Positions 8,865 to 18,858 of a DNA stretch of 64,000 nt are shown piece after piece. Where the stretch lies: assembly GCF_012955605.1 (NCBI RefSeq), contig NZ_CP052135.1, positions 1,395,501 through 1,459,500 on the forward strand. Direction: 5' to 3'. Source of the stretch: Bacillus fonticola (lineage in GTDB: Bacteria > Bacillota > Bacilli > Bacillales > JC228). The notes under the pieces were generated by a model. That model ran no database searches. It saw only the letters and a list, made by a program, of their open reading frames with translations, and had not been told where the DNA came from. Every line of letters starts with the position of its first letter. Positions within the stretch are counted from its first letter, which is position 1. Position numbers and translations under genes: made by a program.

Positions 8865-9659
8865 ATGGAGGCATACCTTCAATTAGCAGAACATGTGCTG
8901 AAGAATGGGGAAGAACGAGATGATCGCACGGGGACTGGAACGATTGGTACATTTGGTTACCAAATGCGTATTGATTTAGAGAAGGGCTTTCCCCTGCTCA
9001 CTACAAAGAAGCTGCACACAAAATCAGTTGTCCACGAGCTCATTTGGTTTTTACAAGGAGATACGAACGTACGGTATTTACAGGAAAATGGTGTGCGCAT
9101 TTGGAACGAGTGGGCAGATGAAAATGGCGAGCTTGGCCCAGTGTACGGTCAACAATGGCGAAGCTGGCCTACGCCAAATGGCAATGCAGTAGACCAATTA
9201 CAGCACGTGATTGATGAGCTCAAAAACAATCCTAATTCAAGAAGACACGTTATTTCTGCCTGGAATGTCGGACAGTTGCAAGAAATGGCATTGCCACCTT
9301 GCCACTGTTTGTTCCAATTTTACGTGCAAAATGGCAAGTTATCTTGTCAACTTTACCAACGATCCGCAGACGTCTTCTTAGGTGTACCCTTTAACATTGC
9401 CTCTTACAGTTTACTAACGCACTTAGTTGCACAAGTAGCGGAATTACAAGTTGGAGAATTTATCCACACTTTTGGTGACGTCCATATTTATAAAAATCAT
9501 GTAGAGCAAATGAAAGAGCAGTTGAAGCGTTCCCCACGTTCGTTGCCAACGCTTATGTTAGACAAATCCATCACATCTATTGAAGATTTTCGCTACGATC
9601 ACATTTCCTTTGAAAACTATGAACCGCATCCTGCCATTAAAGGAACGGTTAGCGTATGA
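8865..9659 (+). CDS. thyA: Thymidylate synthase
   Basis: Converts dUMP and methylene-tetrahydrofolate to dTMP and dihydrofolate in the cytosol. Its 264 residues match the short bacterial ThyA/ThyB class. The catalytic cysteine lies in [10 protein letters not shown], the nucleotide-binding [16 protein letters not shown] follows, and the N-terminal DDRTGTGT is intact. The start is ATG at 8865. It overlaps dfrA by 4 nt (ATGA), which couples dihydrofolate production to its recycling; this gene pair is common in Bacillaceae. Confidence 0.97.
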   Translation: MEAYLQLAEHVLKNGEERDDRTGTGTIGTFGYQMRIDLEKGFPLLTTKKLHTKSVVHELIWFLQGDTNVRYLQENGVRIWNEWADENGELGPVYGQQWRSWPTPNGNAVDQLQHVIDELKNNPNSRRHVISAWNVGQLQEMALPPCHCLFQFYVQNGKLSCQLYQRSADVFLGVPFNIASYSLLTHLVAQVAELQVGEFIHTFGDVHIYKNHVEQMKEQLKRSPRSLPTLMLDKSITSIEDFRYDHISFENYEPHPAIKGTVSV

Positions 9660-10156
9660 TTAGCTTAATTTGGGCAATGGATGCGAATGGAGGTATTGGG
9701 AAAAATAACGGTCTTCCATGGCATATAGGGGAAGATTTGCAACATTTTAAGCAAACTACGTTACATTCTCCTGTAGTGATGGGTCGAAAAACGTTTGAAT
9801 CTATTGGTAGACCCCTCCCACATCGTGAAAATTACGTGATTACAAGGCAAAAAGATGTAGAGTTTGAAGGGGTTACCATCTTACATAGTGTAGATGAGTG
9901 GCTATCGATCGTGAGCGAACAGGATTCACGGGTGAAATGGTTCTGTATTGGGGGGGCACATTTGTTTGAGCAGGTGTTACCTTTTGCAGATGAACTCGTC
10001 GTTACCCACATTGATGCGGTCTTTTCATGCGACACATTTTTCTCGCCTATCAATGATGGGGAATGGAAGATAGAAAATGAAAGACAAGGGACAAAGTGCA
10101 CAGAAGTAGGCGTATCTTACAAGTTTGTGACGTATAAAAGAATAAAATCGTCGTGA
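9656..10156 (+). CDS. dfrA: Dihydrofolate reductase
   Basis: Reduces dihydrofolate to tetrahydrofolate with NADPH and so recycles the product of thymidylate synthase. It is 166 residues long, a normal size. Family hallmarks are [18 protein letters not shown] at the N-terminus, [11 protein letters not shown] for NADPH and substrate binding, and [11 protein letters not shown]. It starts in the thyA stop codon (ATGA). DegV follows after 20 nt with its own ribosome binding site, so the three genes may share a transcript that ends at the terminator at 11017-11048. Confidence 0.97.
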   Translation: MISLIWAMDANGGIGKNNGLPWHIGEDLQHFKQTTLHSPVVMGRKTFESIGRPLPHRENYVITRQKDVEFEGVTILHSVDEWLSIVSEQDSRVKWFCIGGAHLFEQVLPFADELVVTHIDAVFSCDTFFSPINDGEWKIENERQGTKCTEVGVSYKFVTYKRIKSS

Positions 10157-10176
10157 TGTAGGGAAGAAGGGGAAAT

Positions 10177-11016
10177 ATGAACATACGGATTGTTACCGAT
10201 TCAACGGCCGATTTACCTCAAGAGGTGTTTGATTCCTTACAAATTACGGTCGTTCCATTAACAGTTTCTATAAGCGGTAAGGAGTATCAGGATCGCGTTG
10301 ATATCACGCCTAGTGAATGGATTCAACTTATTCAGTCATCTCAAGATGTGCCGAAAAGCTCACAACCAGCTGTTGGAAAATTCGTCAATGTGTATGAGGC
10401 GTTGTTACAGGAATGCGATCATGTGATCAGTATCCACTTAACAGATAAACTAAGCGGAACCGTTCACACAGCAAAACAAGCGGCTGATCTTGTCGATGGA
10501 AACGTGACGGTCATTGATTCTCTTTTTGTGTCTCGCGCCCTCGGTTTTCAAGTGCAAACCGCTGGCGAACTAGCAAAAGAAGGCGCCCCATTCGAGCAGA
10601 TTATAGAGAAATTGTCAGCGATTCGCAAACGAACAAAACTCTATATTATAGTGGATACGTTAGAATATTTAGCTCGAGGAGGGCGTATTGGGAAGGGAAG
10701 AGCTTTGCTTGGTTCTCTTTTGAAAATTAAGCCGATTGCCTCCTTGGTTGATGGGGAGTACACGCCTATCCAAAAGGTTCGTAAAGCAACGCAAGGCTTC
10801 CAGTTCATGATCAATCAGTTACAGCAAGATGCGAAGTTAGGTCTTATAAAGGGAGTAAGCATTGCACACGCCGATGCGCAAGGATATGCTAAGGCTTTAC
10901 AACAACTTATTCATGAACGCTGCAACCTACCGTGTGACATTACGGAAACGACCCCGATTATCAGTACACACACGGGACCAGGAGCGTATGCATTTTTTTA
11001 TTATATAGACGAGTAG
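10177..11016 (+). CDS. DegV-family fatty-acid-binding protein
   Basis: A 279-residue DegV/FakB-type protein. Family members bind a fatty acid and, as FakB, present it to the fatty-acid kinase FakA. DSTADLP near residue 7, PKSSQPAVG near residue 65 and GGRIGKG near residue 168 are the conserved loops of the two-domain fold. The position after dfrA matches the B. subtilis order of thyB, dfrA and a degV-family gene. FakA itself is not in this window, so which of several DegV paralogues this is cannot be said. Confidence 0.9.
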   Translation: MNIRIVTDSTADLPQEVFDSLQITVVPLTVSISGKEYQDRVDITPSEWIQLIQSSQDVPKSSQPAVGKFVNVYEALLQECDHVISIHLTDKLSGTVHTAKQAADLVDGNVTVIDSLFVSRALGFQVQTAGELAKEGAPFEQIIEKLSAIRKRTKLYIIVDTLEYLARGGRIGKGRALLGSLLKIKPIASLVDGEYTPIQKVRKATQGFQFMINQLQQDAKLGLIKGVSIAHADAQGYAKALQQLIHERCNLPCDITETTPIISTHTGPGAYAFFYYIDE

Positions 11017-11048
11017 ACAGCCCTTTCTGAAAAGATGGGCTGTTTTTT
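11017..11048 (+). terminator. Terminator of thyA-dfrA-degV
   Basis: Stem ACAGCCC (11017-11023) with GGGCTGT (11037-11043) and six T. The left arm lies just after the degV stop codon. Confidence 0.85.
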
Positions 11049-11123
11049 AGGATATGATGTCATAGATGAAGCATAACGGTTCCCTTTTGAAGAATAGATT
11101 GGAAATAGAAGGGAGTGTATGCC

Positions 11124-12086
11124 GTGCCTAAGCGAAGAAAGGTGAACGTTATTTATGTAGCGGATTTCGGTATTGATGATGTATTGGGACTTATGTATGC
11201 TTATGCAAGTGAAGAGATAAATATTGTGGCGATCGTAGCGGACTACGGTAACATCCCAAAGCACGATGCGTTACGAAACGCTGCTTATATTCGGCAGCTC
11301 ACAAACCATTGGGAAGTTCCCGTATTTGCGGGAGCGGCGATTCCTCTCACGGGCATAGAGCCGAAATTTTATCATGAAATTCATGGGTGGAGCGGATTAG
11401 GTCCCTTAAATCCCAGCGTGAGCGAATATGATTTCGGTAACTTTTTTGAGCTATATCACTTTTTACAATCTTTTGAAGAGTCACTTGTTGTTGCAAATGT
11501 AGGGCGATGTACATCCTTGGCCACTATGTTCGTTATGTTTCCAGAAATTATGGAGAAAGTCGAGTCCTTTACTGTAATGGGAGGAGCGTTTTTTTCACCT
11601 GGAAATGTGACTGCAGTGAGTGAGGCCAATTTTTACGGAGATCCTTATGCAGCCAATTTAGTATTAAGACAGTCATCAAAGCCAGTTCAAATTATTCCGT
11701 TAGACATCACAGACTATGCCATCATCACCCCACAAATGACTTGGGAAATTCAATCCTATTTGGAAGCGCGTAAGCACCCATTTAGCACCATCTTTCAACC
11801 AATGTTAGACTATTACTACCAAGGCTACAAAAAGTTGCTTCATTTTTCGATAGGAAGCCCGATTCACGATGTGGTCGCTCTTTGGTCGCTTCGTCACCAT
11901 GCACAGATTAGGTATGAACGCGTTCCAACCATTGTTGTGACAGCGCCTGGAGCGGCCTTTGGGCAATCGATTGGTGACTTTCGTCGTACGAAAACGATGG
12001 AGACATACCGAGAGCACGATGTCGCTTTGCATTTCTCTTACACATCTTTTATTCAAGACTTTTATAAGACTATGACGTCTCTCTAA
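11124..12086 (+). CDS. Nucleoside hydrolase of the inosine-uridine family
   Basis: Predicted ribonucleoside hydrolase that releases a free base and ribose. It is 320 residues long, the usual size. The calcium/ribose loop, normally DxDPGxDD, reads VADFGIDD at residues 12-19: the second, third and fourth Asp are kept, but the first Asp and the Pro are replaced. The substrate-side EANFYGDPYAAN and the C-terminal IHDVVAL (catalytic His, Ca-ligand Asp) are present. I chose GTG at 11124, 8 nt after GAAGGGAG. It is likely active but may differ in base preference. It stands alone between terminators. Confidence 0.85.
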   Translation: MPKRRKVNVIYVADFGIDDVLGLMYAYASEEINIVAIVADYGNIPKHDALRNAAYIRQLTNHWEVPVFAGAAIPLTGIEPKFYHEIHGWSGLGPLNPSVSEYDFGNFFELYHFLQSFEESLVVANVGRCTSLATMFVMFPEIMEKVESFTVMGGAFFSPGNVTAVSEANFYGDPYAANLVLRQSSKPVQIIPLDITDYAIITPQMTWEIQSYLEARKHPFSTIFQPMLDYYYQGYKKLLHFSIGSPIHDVVALWSLRHHAQIRYERVPTIVVTAPGAAFGQSIGDFRRTKTMETYREHDVALHFSYTSFIQDFYKTMTSL

Positions 12087-12461
12087 TTAGAGACCATACG
12101 AACACGTTTTTATATCATCCTCTTCAAGGTGTACGCTTGGAGCAGGGTGTTTTTTAATAGCAATACGTTAGAGAGTACACGATTGCTATTTCTATTTCTT
12201 TATAAATGAATGGAATGGGACGACAAAGGCAATAGTGGAAAATGAGTTCATAGGAACGTTATTCTATTTGACGAGCGATTATTCGGGAGTGAAGAAGAAT
12301 ATTTATACGAGGAATTTTTCATCCGAATGACGTTGGCTACGAGTTTATATCCTGAGAGATCACGATAGCTACTTTTTGAGTAGAACCTGGAGAAGTGGGG
12401 AAATTCAATTTCTCTTAGATAAATAGAAGATATGGACGAGAATGAGGAGGAAGAAACGTAG
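12087..12461 (+). other. Intergenic stretch without a recognisable gene
   Basis: The 375 nt before ypmS hold no frame with a start codon and a ribosome binding site. A 40-codon open run at 12246-12368 (ILFDERLFGSEEEYLYEEFF) looks protein-like but has no ATG, GTG or TTG. It could be a remnant of a lost gene. I see no clear promoter or terminator. Confidence 0.4.
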
Positions 12462-13064
12462 ATGAAAAATAAGGCGTGGAAGCGAGGATTTTTTCTCTTG
12501 CTTGGTCTACTACTGTCTGTTGTGATCATGTTGTCTGTGTTGATATTCATGCCTGTTGGGGAACCTACAGAACAAGAAAGAGCAAGTGGGAATTCCAGCG
12601 AAGGGGCGCTCTCACAGTATGCCCAAGTGAACGCACAAGTCACAAAACAGGATTTATCAGCTATCGTCAATGATTACATAGAGGAACAAAATGTAAATGG
12701 ACCTATCTCGTATTGGCTAACCTTTAGTGATACCGTTAATTTAAATGGTTCGCTTGCTGTTTTCGGTACGGAAATTGAACTGCAAATGGCTTTCAGTCCA
12801 CTCGTACAAGAAAATGGGGACGTGCTCTTAAGACAAGAGTCCATCTCTATTGGTCAACTGCAATTACCGGTAGACTATGTGTTAAAGTATATTCGTGATT
12901 CTTATCAGTTTCCGGAGTGGGTAGAAATCCTCCCGAATCAAGAACGTGTTTATGTTGATTTAGACGGGCTGACTTTACAAAGTGGGGCAAAGGTGAAGCT
13001 TTCTTCTTTTGATCTCGCAGATGATGACATCAGATTTACCTTATACATTCCGCGTAACTCTTAG
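12462..13064 (+). CDS. ypmS: YpmS-like membrane-anchored protein (DUF2140)
   Basis: A 200-residue protein with one N-terminal membrane helix (residues ~9-30, FFLLLGLLLSVVIMLSVLIF) and an extracytoplasmic domain rich in beta-strand segments, as in the YpmS/DUF2140 family of unknown function. GAGGAGG lies upstream of the ATG with rather long spacing. In B. subtilis ypmS sits just upstream of the methionine sulfoxide reductase genes, and that order is kept here with msrA and msrB 120 nt downstream. Confidence 0.85.
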   Translation: MKNKAWKRGFFLLLGLLLSVVIMLSVLIFMPVGEPTEQERASGNSSEGALSQYAQVNAQVTKQDLSAIVNDYIEEQNVNGPISYWLTFSDTVNLNGSLAVFGTEIELQMAFSPLVQENGDVLLRQESISIGQLQLPVDYVLKYIRDSYQFPEWVEILPNQERVYVDLDGLTLQSGAKVKLSSFDLADDDIRFTLYIPRNS

Positions 13065-13186
13065 TTTAGCGTGATGATCCGTGCTGCTTCCAAACGATGA
13101 GCAAACACGTTTACTTCTACTTAAAAAAGGAGTAAAATGCCGAGATAAGGTGGAAACGTGTAATTTGAGGTAAGGAGTGGGAACGT

Positions 13187-13717
13187 GTGGGAAATCTTGA
13201 ACAAGCTACTTTCGCAGGTGGTTGCTTTTGGTGTATGGTAAAGCCCTTCGATGAACAACCCGGCATTCATGCTGTTGTGTCAGGATATACTGGGGGGCAT
13301 ACAGAAAACCCTACTTATGAAGAAGTGTGCAGTGAGACGACGGGTCACGTTGAAGCTGTACAAATTACTTACGACCCAGCTGTGTTTCCTTATAAGAGGC
13401 TTATGGAGTTATTTTGGCAACAAATTGATCCGACAGATGCAGGTGGACAATTTGCAGATCGTGGTGAATCGTATGGAACAGTCATTTTCACTCATACAGA
13501 TGAACAAAAGCAAATTGCAGAACAATCAAAGCATGCACTGAATGAAAGTGGGCGTTTTAGTAAACCTGTAGTTACTCCCATACGAGACGCCGTTACATTT
13601 TATCCTGCAGAAGATTATCACCAACAGTTTTATAAAAAGAATCCAGCCCATTACAATAGATACCGTGTAGGCTCTGGGCGCGCAACCTTTATACAAGAGC
13701 ATTGGAGTGAAGCATAA
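13187..13717 (+). CDS. msrA: Peptide-methionine (S)-S-oxide reductase
   Basis: Reduces methionine-S-sulfoxide in proteins and so repairs oxidative damage. It is 176 residues long. The catalytic motif GGCFWC is at residues ~12-17, and [17 protein letters not shown] and the HYNRYR region near the C-terminus are conserved. It starts with GTG at 13187, 9 nt after AAGGAG. The stop overlaps the msrB start by 1 nt (TAATG), so the two stereospecific reductases are made together. Confidence 0.96.
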   Translation: MGNLEQATFAGGCFWCMVKPFDEQPGIHAVVSGYTGGHTENPTYEEVCSETTGHVEAVQITYDPAVFPYKRLMELFWQQIDPTDAGGQFADRGESYGTVIFTHTDEQKQIAEQSKHALNESGRFSKPVVTPIRDAVTFYPAEDYHQQFYKKNPAHYNRYRVGSGRATFIQEHWSEA

Positions 13718-14151
13718 TGGGAAATGAAAAGGATTCGTTACGAGCAAAACTTTCTCCGATGAGTTACCATGTCACACAGGAAAACGGGACGGAACCACCG
13801 TTTCGAAATGAATACTGGGATGAAGAGCGTGATGGTATTTATGTGGACGTGATCTCAGGAAAACCTTTATTTAGTTCACTCGACAAGTACGATGCTGGAT
13901 GTGGGTGGCCAAGCTTCACAAAACCAATTGAGCTGGAGGAGATTGAGGAGCTGGAAGACAGAAGCCATTTAATGGTACGCACTGAAGTCCGTTCAAAAAA
14001 AGGTGAAGCCCACTTAGGACATGTGTTTAACGACGGTCCAAAAGAGGCAGGCGGTTTGCGTTACTGCATTAATTCTGCAGCACTTAAATTTGTTTCAATA
14101 GAAGAGCTTGAAAAAGAGGGCTACGGACAGTATAAAAAGTTATTTTCATGA
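13717..14151 (+). CDS. msrB: Peptide-methionine (R)-S-oxide reductase
   Basis: Reduces methionine-R-sulfoxide and complements msrA. It is 144 residues long. Conserved segments are [20 protein letters not shown] and the catalytic-cysteine motif [11 protein letters not shown]. No paired CxxC zinc sites are seen, as in many Bacillus MsrB proteins. It is translationally coupled to msrA. Confidence 0.96.
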   Translation: MGNEKDSLRAKLSPMSYHVTQENGTEPPFRNEYWDEERDGIYVDVISGKPLFSSLDKYDAGCGWPSFTKPIELEEIEELEDRSHLMVRTEVRSKKGEAHLGHVFNDGPKEAGGLRYCINSAALKFVSIEELEKEGYGQYKKLFS

Positions 14152-14188
14152 CGGCGTTTTTTAGCCTGAACCTAGAAGGAGTGTCACC

Positions 14189-14692
14189 ATGTTTAAAAAG
14201 CTATTCGGACAAAAAAAGCAAGCTGAACCAACTGTTGCGGTGAAAGCACCGCTAACTGGTACTATTGTCCAGCTAGAAGAGGTGCCAGACCCGGTTTTCT
14301 CTCAAAAGATGATGGGAGACGGAGTGGCGATACAGCCCACAGAAGGCAAGGTCGTTTCCCCAGTAGACGGAGAAATCATTCAAGTTTTCCCGACTAAACA
14401 CGCGGTTGGATTAAAAGCCGACAATGGGCTTGAAATCTTGATCCATATTGGACTAGAAACGGTCTCGATGAATGGTGAGGGCTTCGAGGCGCATGTATCT
14501 GAAGGGAAAAGAGTCTCTGTTGGCGATCCACTCGTTACGTTTGATCTTGAAAAAGTGAAAGCGGAAGCGAAAAGTACGATCACGCCAGTTATTTTAACGA
14601 ATGCCGACCAAATTGAGGCTGCAAATAAACATGAAATCTCCTCTGTGCAAGCAGGGAATGACGCTATTTTAACGGTTACGGTGAAAGCATAA
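14189..14692 (+). CDS. ypqE: PTS glucose-type IIA domain protein
   Basis: A free-standing glucose-type EIIA phosphocarrier of 167 residues, which takes phosphate from HPr and passes it to sugar-specific EIIB partners. Both conserved histidines are visible: PTKHAVGLK and the phospho-acceptor in ILIHIGLETV. It resembles B. subtilis YpqE, which is also encoded near msrA/msrB. No EIIBC partner is encoded in the window, so its sugar is unknown. GAAGGAG precedes the ATG, and a terminator follows at once. Confidence 0.9.
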   Translation: MFKKLFGQKKQAEPTVAVKAPLTGTIVQLEEVPDPVFSQKMMGDGVAIQPTEGKVVSPVDGEIIQVFPTKHAVGLKADNGLEILIHIGLETVSMNGEGFEAHVSEGKRVSVGDPLVTFDLEKVKAEAKSTITPVILTNADQIEAANKHEISSVQAGNDAILTVTVKA

Positions 14693-14694
14693 GG

Positions 14695-14730
14695 AAAAGG
14701 GCGACTCCAATCATGGAATCGTCCTTTTTT
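14695..14730. terminator. Terminator between ypqE and the M32 carboxypeptidase gene
   Basis: A 14-bp stem with one mismatch and one wobble (14695-14708 with 14715-14728) ends in a T-run on the plus strand. The A-rich left edge could let it work for the convergent gene too. Confidence 0.85.
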
Positions 14731-14734
14731 GCAC

Positions 14735-16273
14735 TTATAAGTCGTAAATGCGCGTATACTTTTCCTCTAAGTATTGAACTAAATAGGAGGCGTTAAGCGG
14801 TTCACCAGTAACTCGCTCAACAAGCTCGGTTGGCTCATACAGCTTCCCCCACTGGTGAATATTTTCCGTTAACCAGGCAACAACTGTTTTCACATCTCCG
14901 GCGCGTAACAAGTCATCCAAGTTCGGAATCTCTTTTCTTACTGTGTAGTAAATTTGCGCTGCATACAAGTTTCCGAGTGAGTAGGAAGGGAAGTAACCGA
15001 AACCTCCGTGAGACCAGTGAACGTCTTGGAGAACGCCCTCTGTGTCTGTTTCTGGTACGACGCCGAGATACTCCTGCATTTTCTCATTCCACACTTGTGG
15101 CAAGTCTTTCACTTCGATAGACCCTTCGATCAATCCCTTTTCAATCTCATACCGAATCATGATATGTAAATTGTACGTGAGCTCATCTGCTTCAACGCGA
15201 ATTAGTGAAGGAGACACGGCATTTACTGCACGCGCAAATTCAGAACGATCAACGCCCCGTAGCTGCTCTGGGAAAGTAGCTTGAAGAGCAGGGAAGAAGT
15301 AAGACCAAAACGGCTCACTACGTCCAATGACGTTTTCTAAAAACCGCGATTGCGACTCGTGAATCCCGAAAGAAGTACCTCGACGTAGGCAAGAGCCTTC
15401 GTATGTAGGGTTCACGTTTTGCTCGTACAAGCCGTGTCCCGTTTCATGAATCGTCCCGAAAATACTAGACCGAACGTTATCCTCTAAATAACGAGTAGTC
15501 AAACGAATGTCTCCTGTATTGACGGCGAGGGCAAATGGATGCACCGTCTCATCTAATCGCCCTGCATCTGTATCAAACCCGAGATGAGGAAGTAAATACT
15601 TACTAAAGTTTTCCTGTGCTTTGGCGTCATACTTCTTATCGAAAATAGACGTATCTGGCTGGTTAGGTGCTGCTTGAATACGTTGTAGGAGCGAGACCGT
15701 TTTGTCACGAAGCGATTGAAAGAGCTCGTCTAAAATTTCGACTGTGAAACCAGGCTCGTAATCTGCTAGTAACGCATCATACGGATGGTCCCCATAGCCA
15801 TACAATTCTGCAAATTTCCGTTGTAAATCGACCATTTTCTCTAAATACGGGCGGTATGCTTCAAAATTGTTTTCTTCTCGTGCTTGTTCCCACGCTTGGT
15901 TGGCATTGGAGCTAAGCAGTACATACTCTTTGTTTAATTCTGGGGGAACCTTTTTTGACCGTTCGTAGCTTTTCGCACGTTCACGTACAGCGGCGCGTTC
16001 TTCCTGTGCCAATTCTGTTTGCGCATCTTTTTCGCGTAAACGAGCTAGAAACTGTCCCATTTGCTCAGAAGTAGACAGAGCGAACACTTCCTCAGCTAAT
16101 GTCCCTCTCGCTTTGGCAAATAAACCTCGCCCTTTCTTCGGTGCCTTTGTGCGAGCATCCCAGTTCACCAGACCTAAAATGTTTCCATAATGTGATAGCT
16201 TTTCATCTAATTTTTTAAAACCTTCCCGCGCCTCCTGAACAGAAAGGGTAACTGTCGAGATATTCGTAGACAT
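14735..16273 (-). CDS. M32 metallocarboxypeptidase (YpwA-like)
   Basis: A 512-residue cytosolic zinc carboxypeptidase of family M32 (Taq/YpwA type), which trims C-terminal residues from peptides. The zinc motif is HETGH in GTIHETGHGLYEQ. IHESQSRFLENVIGRS downstream provides the third ligand region, and SLGNLYAAQIYY and GKLYEP are family signatures near the C-terminus. I place the start at ATG 16273, since GAGGAGG is 6-7 nt upstream. The open frame runs 40 codons further but without a site. It is convergent with ypqE. Confidence 0.93.
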   Translation of the reverse strand: MSTNISTVTLSVQEAREGFKKLDEKLSHYGNILGLVNWDARTKAPKKGRGLFAKARGTLAEEVFALSTSEQMGQFLARLREKDAQTELAQEERAAVRERAKSYERSKKVPPELNKEYVLLSSNANQAWEQAREENNFEAYRPYLEKMVDLQRKFAELYGYGDHPYDALLADYEPGFTVEILDELFQSLRDKTVSLLQRIQAAPNQPDTSIFDKKYDAKAQENFSKYLLPHLGFDTDAGRLDETVHPFALAVNTGDIRLTTRYLEDNVRSSIFGTIHETGHGLYEQNVNPTYEGSCLRRGTSFGIHESQSRFLENVIGRSEPFWSYFFPALQATFPEQLRGVDRSEFARAVNAVSPSLIRVEADELTYNLHIMIRYEIEKGLIEGSIEVKDLPQVWNEKMQEYLGVVPETDTEGVLQDVHWSHGGFGYFPSYSLGNLYAAQIYYTVRKEIPNLDDLLRAGDVKTVVAWLTENIHQWGKLYEPTELVERVTGEPLNASYLVQYLEEKYTRIYDL

Positions 16274-16435
16274 AAACATCCTCCTCATATTTAAAACTTT
16301 CTGACAGTATAGCATATTCCTTCGTATGACGAAACAGTTTTTCTGAGCTTGTCGACTAGGCAAAAGCACAGACCCAAAACCCATTTGAAACATACAGTAT
16401 GAGTGAATACAGAAAAAATTAAGGAGTGTGTGCCC

Positions 16436-16573
16436 ATGTATCCTTACTATGATAATTACAACTACTGCTGTGCCTATCCAGTCCAGGAGTACCCAGTAAG
16501 AGGTGGAAACTGGTTCGCGCTAATCGTCGTACTGTTTATTTTGTTAATCATCATCGGTGCAACAGTTTGCTAA
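16436..16573 (+). CDS. YjcZ-type small spore/membrane protein
   Basis: A 45-residue protein. A Tyr/Asn/Cys-rich head (MYPYYDNYNYCCAYP) precedes a single helix [16 protein letters not shown], the core that marks the YjcZ family of small sporulation-associated proteins. AAGGAG lies 9 nt before the ATG. A second family member is at 61725. The gene is monocistronic between two minus-strand genes. Confidence 0.85.
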   Translation: MYPYYDNYNYCCAYPVQEYPVRGGNWFALIVVLFILLIIIGATVC

Positions 16574-16624
16574 ATTAGGAAGAAATACAGCATTTTTGAA
16601 CATCCTCTTTTTAGCAAATAAAAT

Positions 16625-16656
16625 AAGGGAAGGTCAGCATAGGCTAACCTTCCCTT
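16625..16656 (-). terminator. Terminator of the chemoreceptor gene
   Basis: A 10-bp stem (AAGGGAAGGT at 16625-16634 with its complement at 16647-16656) is followed on the minus strand by a T-rich run. It may also stop plus-strand transcription from the YjcZ-type gene. Confidence 0.75.
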
Positions 16657-16664
16657 CCATTTAT

Positions 16665-18371
16665 TTACACTTTAAAATTGGCTATCAAGGTATTCAATTG
16701 TTCTGCTTGTTTACTTAGTTCACTTGCGGAAGCTGTTACTTGTTCCATAGCGGCAGAGCCTTCTTCACTTGCAGCTGCATTTGTCTCGGTATGCTCTGCA
16801 GTCGCAACAGCCATTTGTTGCACGGCTTGAAACGACTCCGTTAGCGCGCTTGATCGTTGCTCGGTTTCGTACATATGAGTAGCCATCAGTTGAATAATTC
16901 TGTTCACTTCTTCTGTTTTACTCGCAATGTTTGTAAACGCTGTGTGTACATCGTCTGTATGTTTGACACCTGTCTGAACTTCTTGCATCACCGTATCATT
17001 TTCGCTAAGAACATTTTGTATCGCACTTTGTATGGTTTCAACAATATGAGTAATTTCCTCAGCAGCATGTTGTGATTGTTCAGCGAGTTTTCTTACTTCA
17101 TTAGCGACAACAGCAAAGCCTTTCCCATGTTCACCAGCTCGTGCCGCTTCTATAGCTGCGTTTAAAGCAAGTAAATTGGTTTGGTCTGCAATGTTTGTGA
17201 TTGTTTGGATAATGTCACCGATTTTTTCGGAATCTTCACCGAGTCCGGTCATCAACGAAGAGTTTCGCTCAACCGTTCCAGAAATGGTGTGAATGCTCGT
17301 TTTTTGTGCGTGAAGTTGCGACGATCCCTTTTTAGCCGCAACACGCATATCTTCTGATGCGGATTGCACGTTGACGACATGTAGTTGAAGCTCTTGATTT
17401 GCTGTGTGAAGTGATTCCAATTCCGTCAAAGCTGTATTTGTTTTATCCTTTGTTCCTTCGCTAAGGTAAGCAATTTCGGTTGTACTGTCAGCGATGGAAG
17501 CGATCGTTTTCGATGTTTCCTCACTTGATGCTAGCAATTGCTGACTAGATGCTGATACATTTTCGGACAGTTTAGCCACACTTGTCACGATATGGGCAAT
17601 ACCTTCAATAAGCTCATTCGTTTGGTGCGCTAGTATACCGAATTCGTCGTTGTGAGTCGCACGAATACGTTTTGTTAAATCACCACCGGCTGCAGCAATC
17701 TCTGTAATGGACTGCCCGATGACCGTGGCATTTCGTTTAATGTTTTTCGATAAGAAAGTACCGAAGACAATGGAAATGATGATGGCTAAACCACTTAATC
17801 CAAACATAATCGACTGAAACAACGTCACATTGCTATTCAGATTAGCAATTCGTGAATTCAATTGATCTTTCTCGGTTGTTTGGAGTTGATTTAACCCATC
17901 TCTAATTGCATCCATACCTCGTTTTCCTTGCATCGTGATGACAAGATTCTTTGCTTCTTCTTCAGATGCTCGCCGCGTTTCCACAACGCCGTCAATCCAA
18001 GCGATCCAGTCTTGGTATTCGGTCTGGATTGAGGACAATAGTTCTTTTTGAACAGAATCTGATGCTAATTCTTCATCGAGAATACGAAAGATATCTTTTA
18101 TCGTTGCTTTCCCATTACCGTATGGAGCAAGAAATGACTCAGCGCCCGTAATGACAAAACCACGTTCTCCTGTCTCAATATCGACAAGAGACTTTTGCAA
18201 TGATTGGATGTTTGTTTGTACGTTAAATTCTTTCTCCAAAATCGTATCAAGCTCTGCTTTCAGTTGGCTTAAATTCATATAAGATATTCCCGCCAATGAT
18301 ACAATCACAAGCAAGCTGATACTGTAGGAAATCCAGATCTTTCCTCGAATCGTTTTCCAGTATGTCTTCAC
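16665..18371 (-). CDS. Methyl-accepting chemotaxis protein with CHASE3-type sensor
   Basis: A 568-residue transmembrane chemoreceptor. Order: N-terminal helix ([18 protein letters not shown]), an extracellular segment of ~150 residues with the CHASE3-like [19 protein letters not shown], a second helix ([19 protein letters not shown]), HAMP, and a long signalling coiled coil. The coil contains the highly conserved hairpin tip [20 protein letters not shown] and [10 protein letters not shown] chose GTG at 18371 because AGGGGAG lies 9 nt upstream. A SigD-like promoter precedes it. The ligand is unknown. Confidence 0.95.
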   Translation of the reverse strand: MKTYWKTIRGKIWISYSISLLVIVSLAGISYMNLSQLKAELDTILEKEFNVQTNIQSLQKSLVDIETGERGFVITGAESFLAPYGNGKATIKDIFRILDEELASDSVQKELLSSIQTEYQDWIAWIDGVVETRRASEEEAKNLVITMQGKRGMDAIRDGLNQLQTTEKDQLNSRIANLNSNVTLFQSIMFGLSGLAIIISIVFGTFLSKNIKRNATVIGQSITEIAAAGGDLTKRIRATHNDEFGILAHQTNELIEGIAHIVTSVAKLSENVSASSQQLLASSEETSKTIASIADSTTEIAYLSEGTKDKTNTALTELESLHTANQELQLHVVNVQSASEDMRVAAKKGSSQLHAQKTSIHTISGTVERNSSLMTGLGEDSEKIGDIIQTITNIADQTNLLALNAAIEAARAGEHGKGFAVVANEVRKLAEQSQHAAEEITHIVETIQSAIQNVLSENDTVMQEVQTGVKHTDDVHTAFTNIASKTEEVNRIIQLMATHMYETEQRSSALTESFQAVQQMAVATAEHTETNAAASEEGSAAMEQVTASASELSKQAEQLNTLIANFKV

Positions 18372-18409
18372 TTCCGATGACTCCCCTCGTTTCATGTGTC
18401 TCTGTCGTC

Positions 18410-18435
18410 TTATCGACAAAATCCACAATATGTTA
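18410..18435 (-). promoter_or_regulatory. Candidate SigD (motility) promoter
   Basis: On the minus strand TAAC (18435-18432) and GTCGATAA (18417-18410) are 14 nt apart, close to the SigD consensus TAAA-N14/16-GCCGATAT. It sits ~40 nt before the chemoreceptor start, where a motility promoter is expected. Confidence 0.6.
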
Positions 18436-18624
18436 AGCAGTGATTTGGACAGACAGTCGAGTATTCATATATAAATATAAATTGTCCATTTGTAGTTTGG
18501 ATAGCGAGTCATATTGTTGAATATTTTAAGAAATATAGAAATTAAAAAGTAGCTGCTGAAATCTAGATTTTTTTTGAGAATCTGATACAGTGAGGAGAAA
18601 AGTCGTAAAGTAGGGGTGAACAAC

Positions 18625-18858
18625 ATGCGACGCTCTTTTTACCATTTTCTCATGACGCACCGGAACCCGAAGGCAAAGAATGCGATTCAGCAATTTGCGA
18701 ACGATGCGTACGAAGACCACAGCTTTCCAAAGCATACTTCCGATTACGATGAGGTAAGTCGATACTTAGAAGAGCAGGTTGATTATTTACCGTCCCTGGC
18801 TGTATTTGATTACGCGTGGCAAGAGTATGAAGAAATTGAAGAAAAAGGGAAGAGATGA
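18625..18858 (+). CDS. yozE: YozE family protein (UPF0346)
   Basis: A 77-residue small acidic cytosolic protein of the YozE/UPF0346 family, function unknown. MRRSFYHFLMTHR at the start, FANDAYEDHSFPKHTSDYDEVS in the middle and YLPSLAVFDYAWQEY near the end are family features. I chose ATG at 18625, 8 nt after GGGG; a GTG at 18616 is also in frame. The stop codon is embedded in the terminator stem. Confidence 0.92.
   Translation: MRRSFYHFLMTHRNPKAKNAIQQFANDAYEDHSFPKHTSDYDEVSRYLEEQVDYLPSLAVFDYAWQEYEEIEEKGKR

Noticed and set aside
11124..12086. Nucleoside hydrolase as catalytically dead
   Set aside because: Only the first Asp of the motif is lost. The calcium-binding Asp residues and the C-terminal His-Asp are retained.
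12246..12368. 40-codon protein-like run before ypmS
   Set aside because: No ATG, GTG or TTG, no ribosome binding site and no recognised similarity, so I list only the gap.
12248..12670. 140-codon minus-strand frame overlapping ypmS
   Set aside because: It lies antisense to the ypmS start, is Ser-rich and has no ribosome binding site.
15042..15284. Plus-strand frames inside the M32 carboxypeptidase gene
   Set aside because: They are antisense shadows of a well-supported gene.
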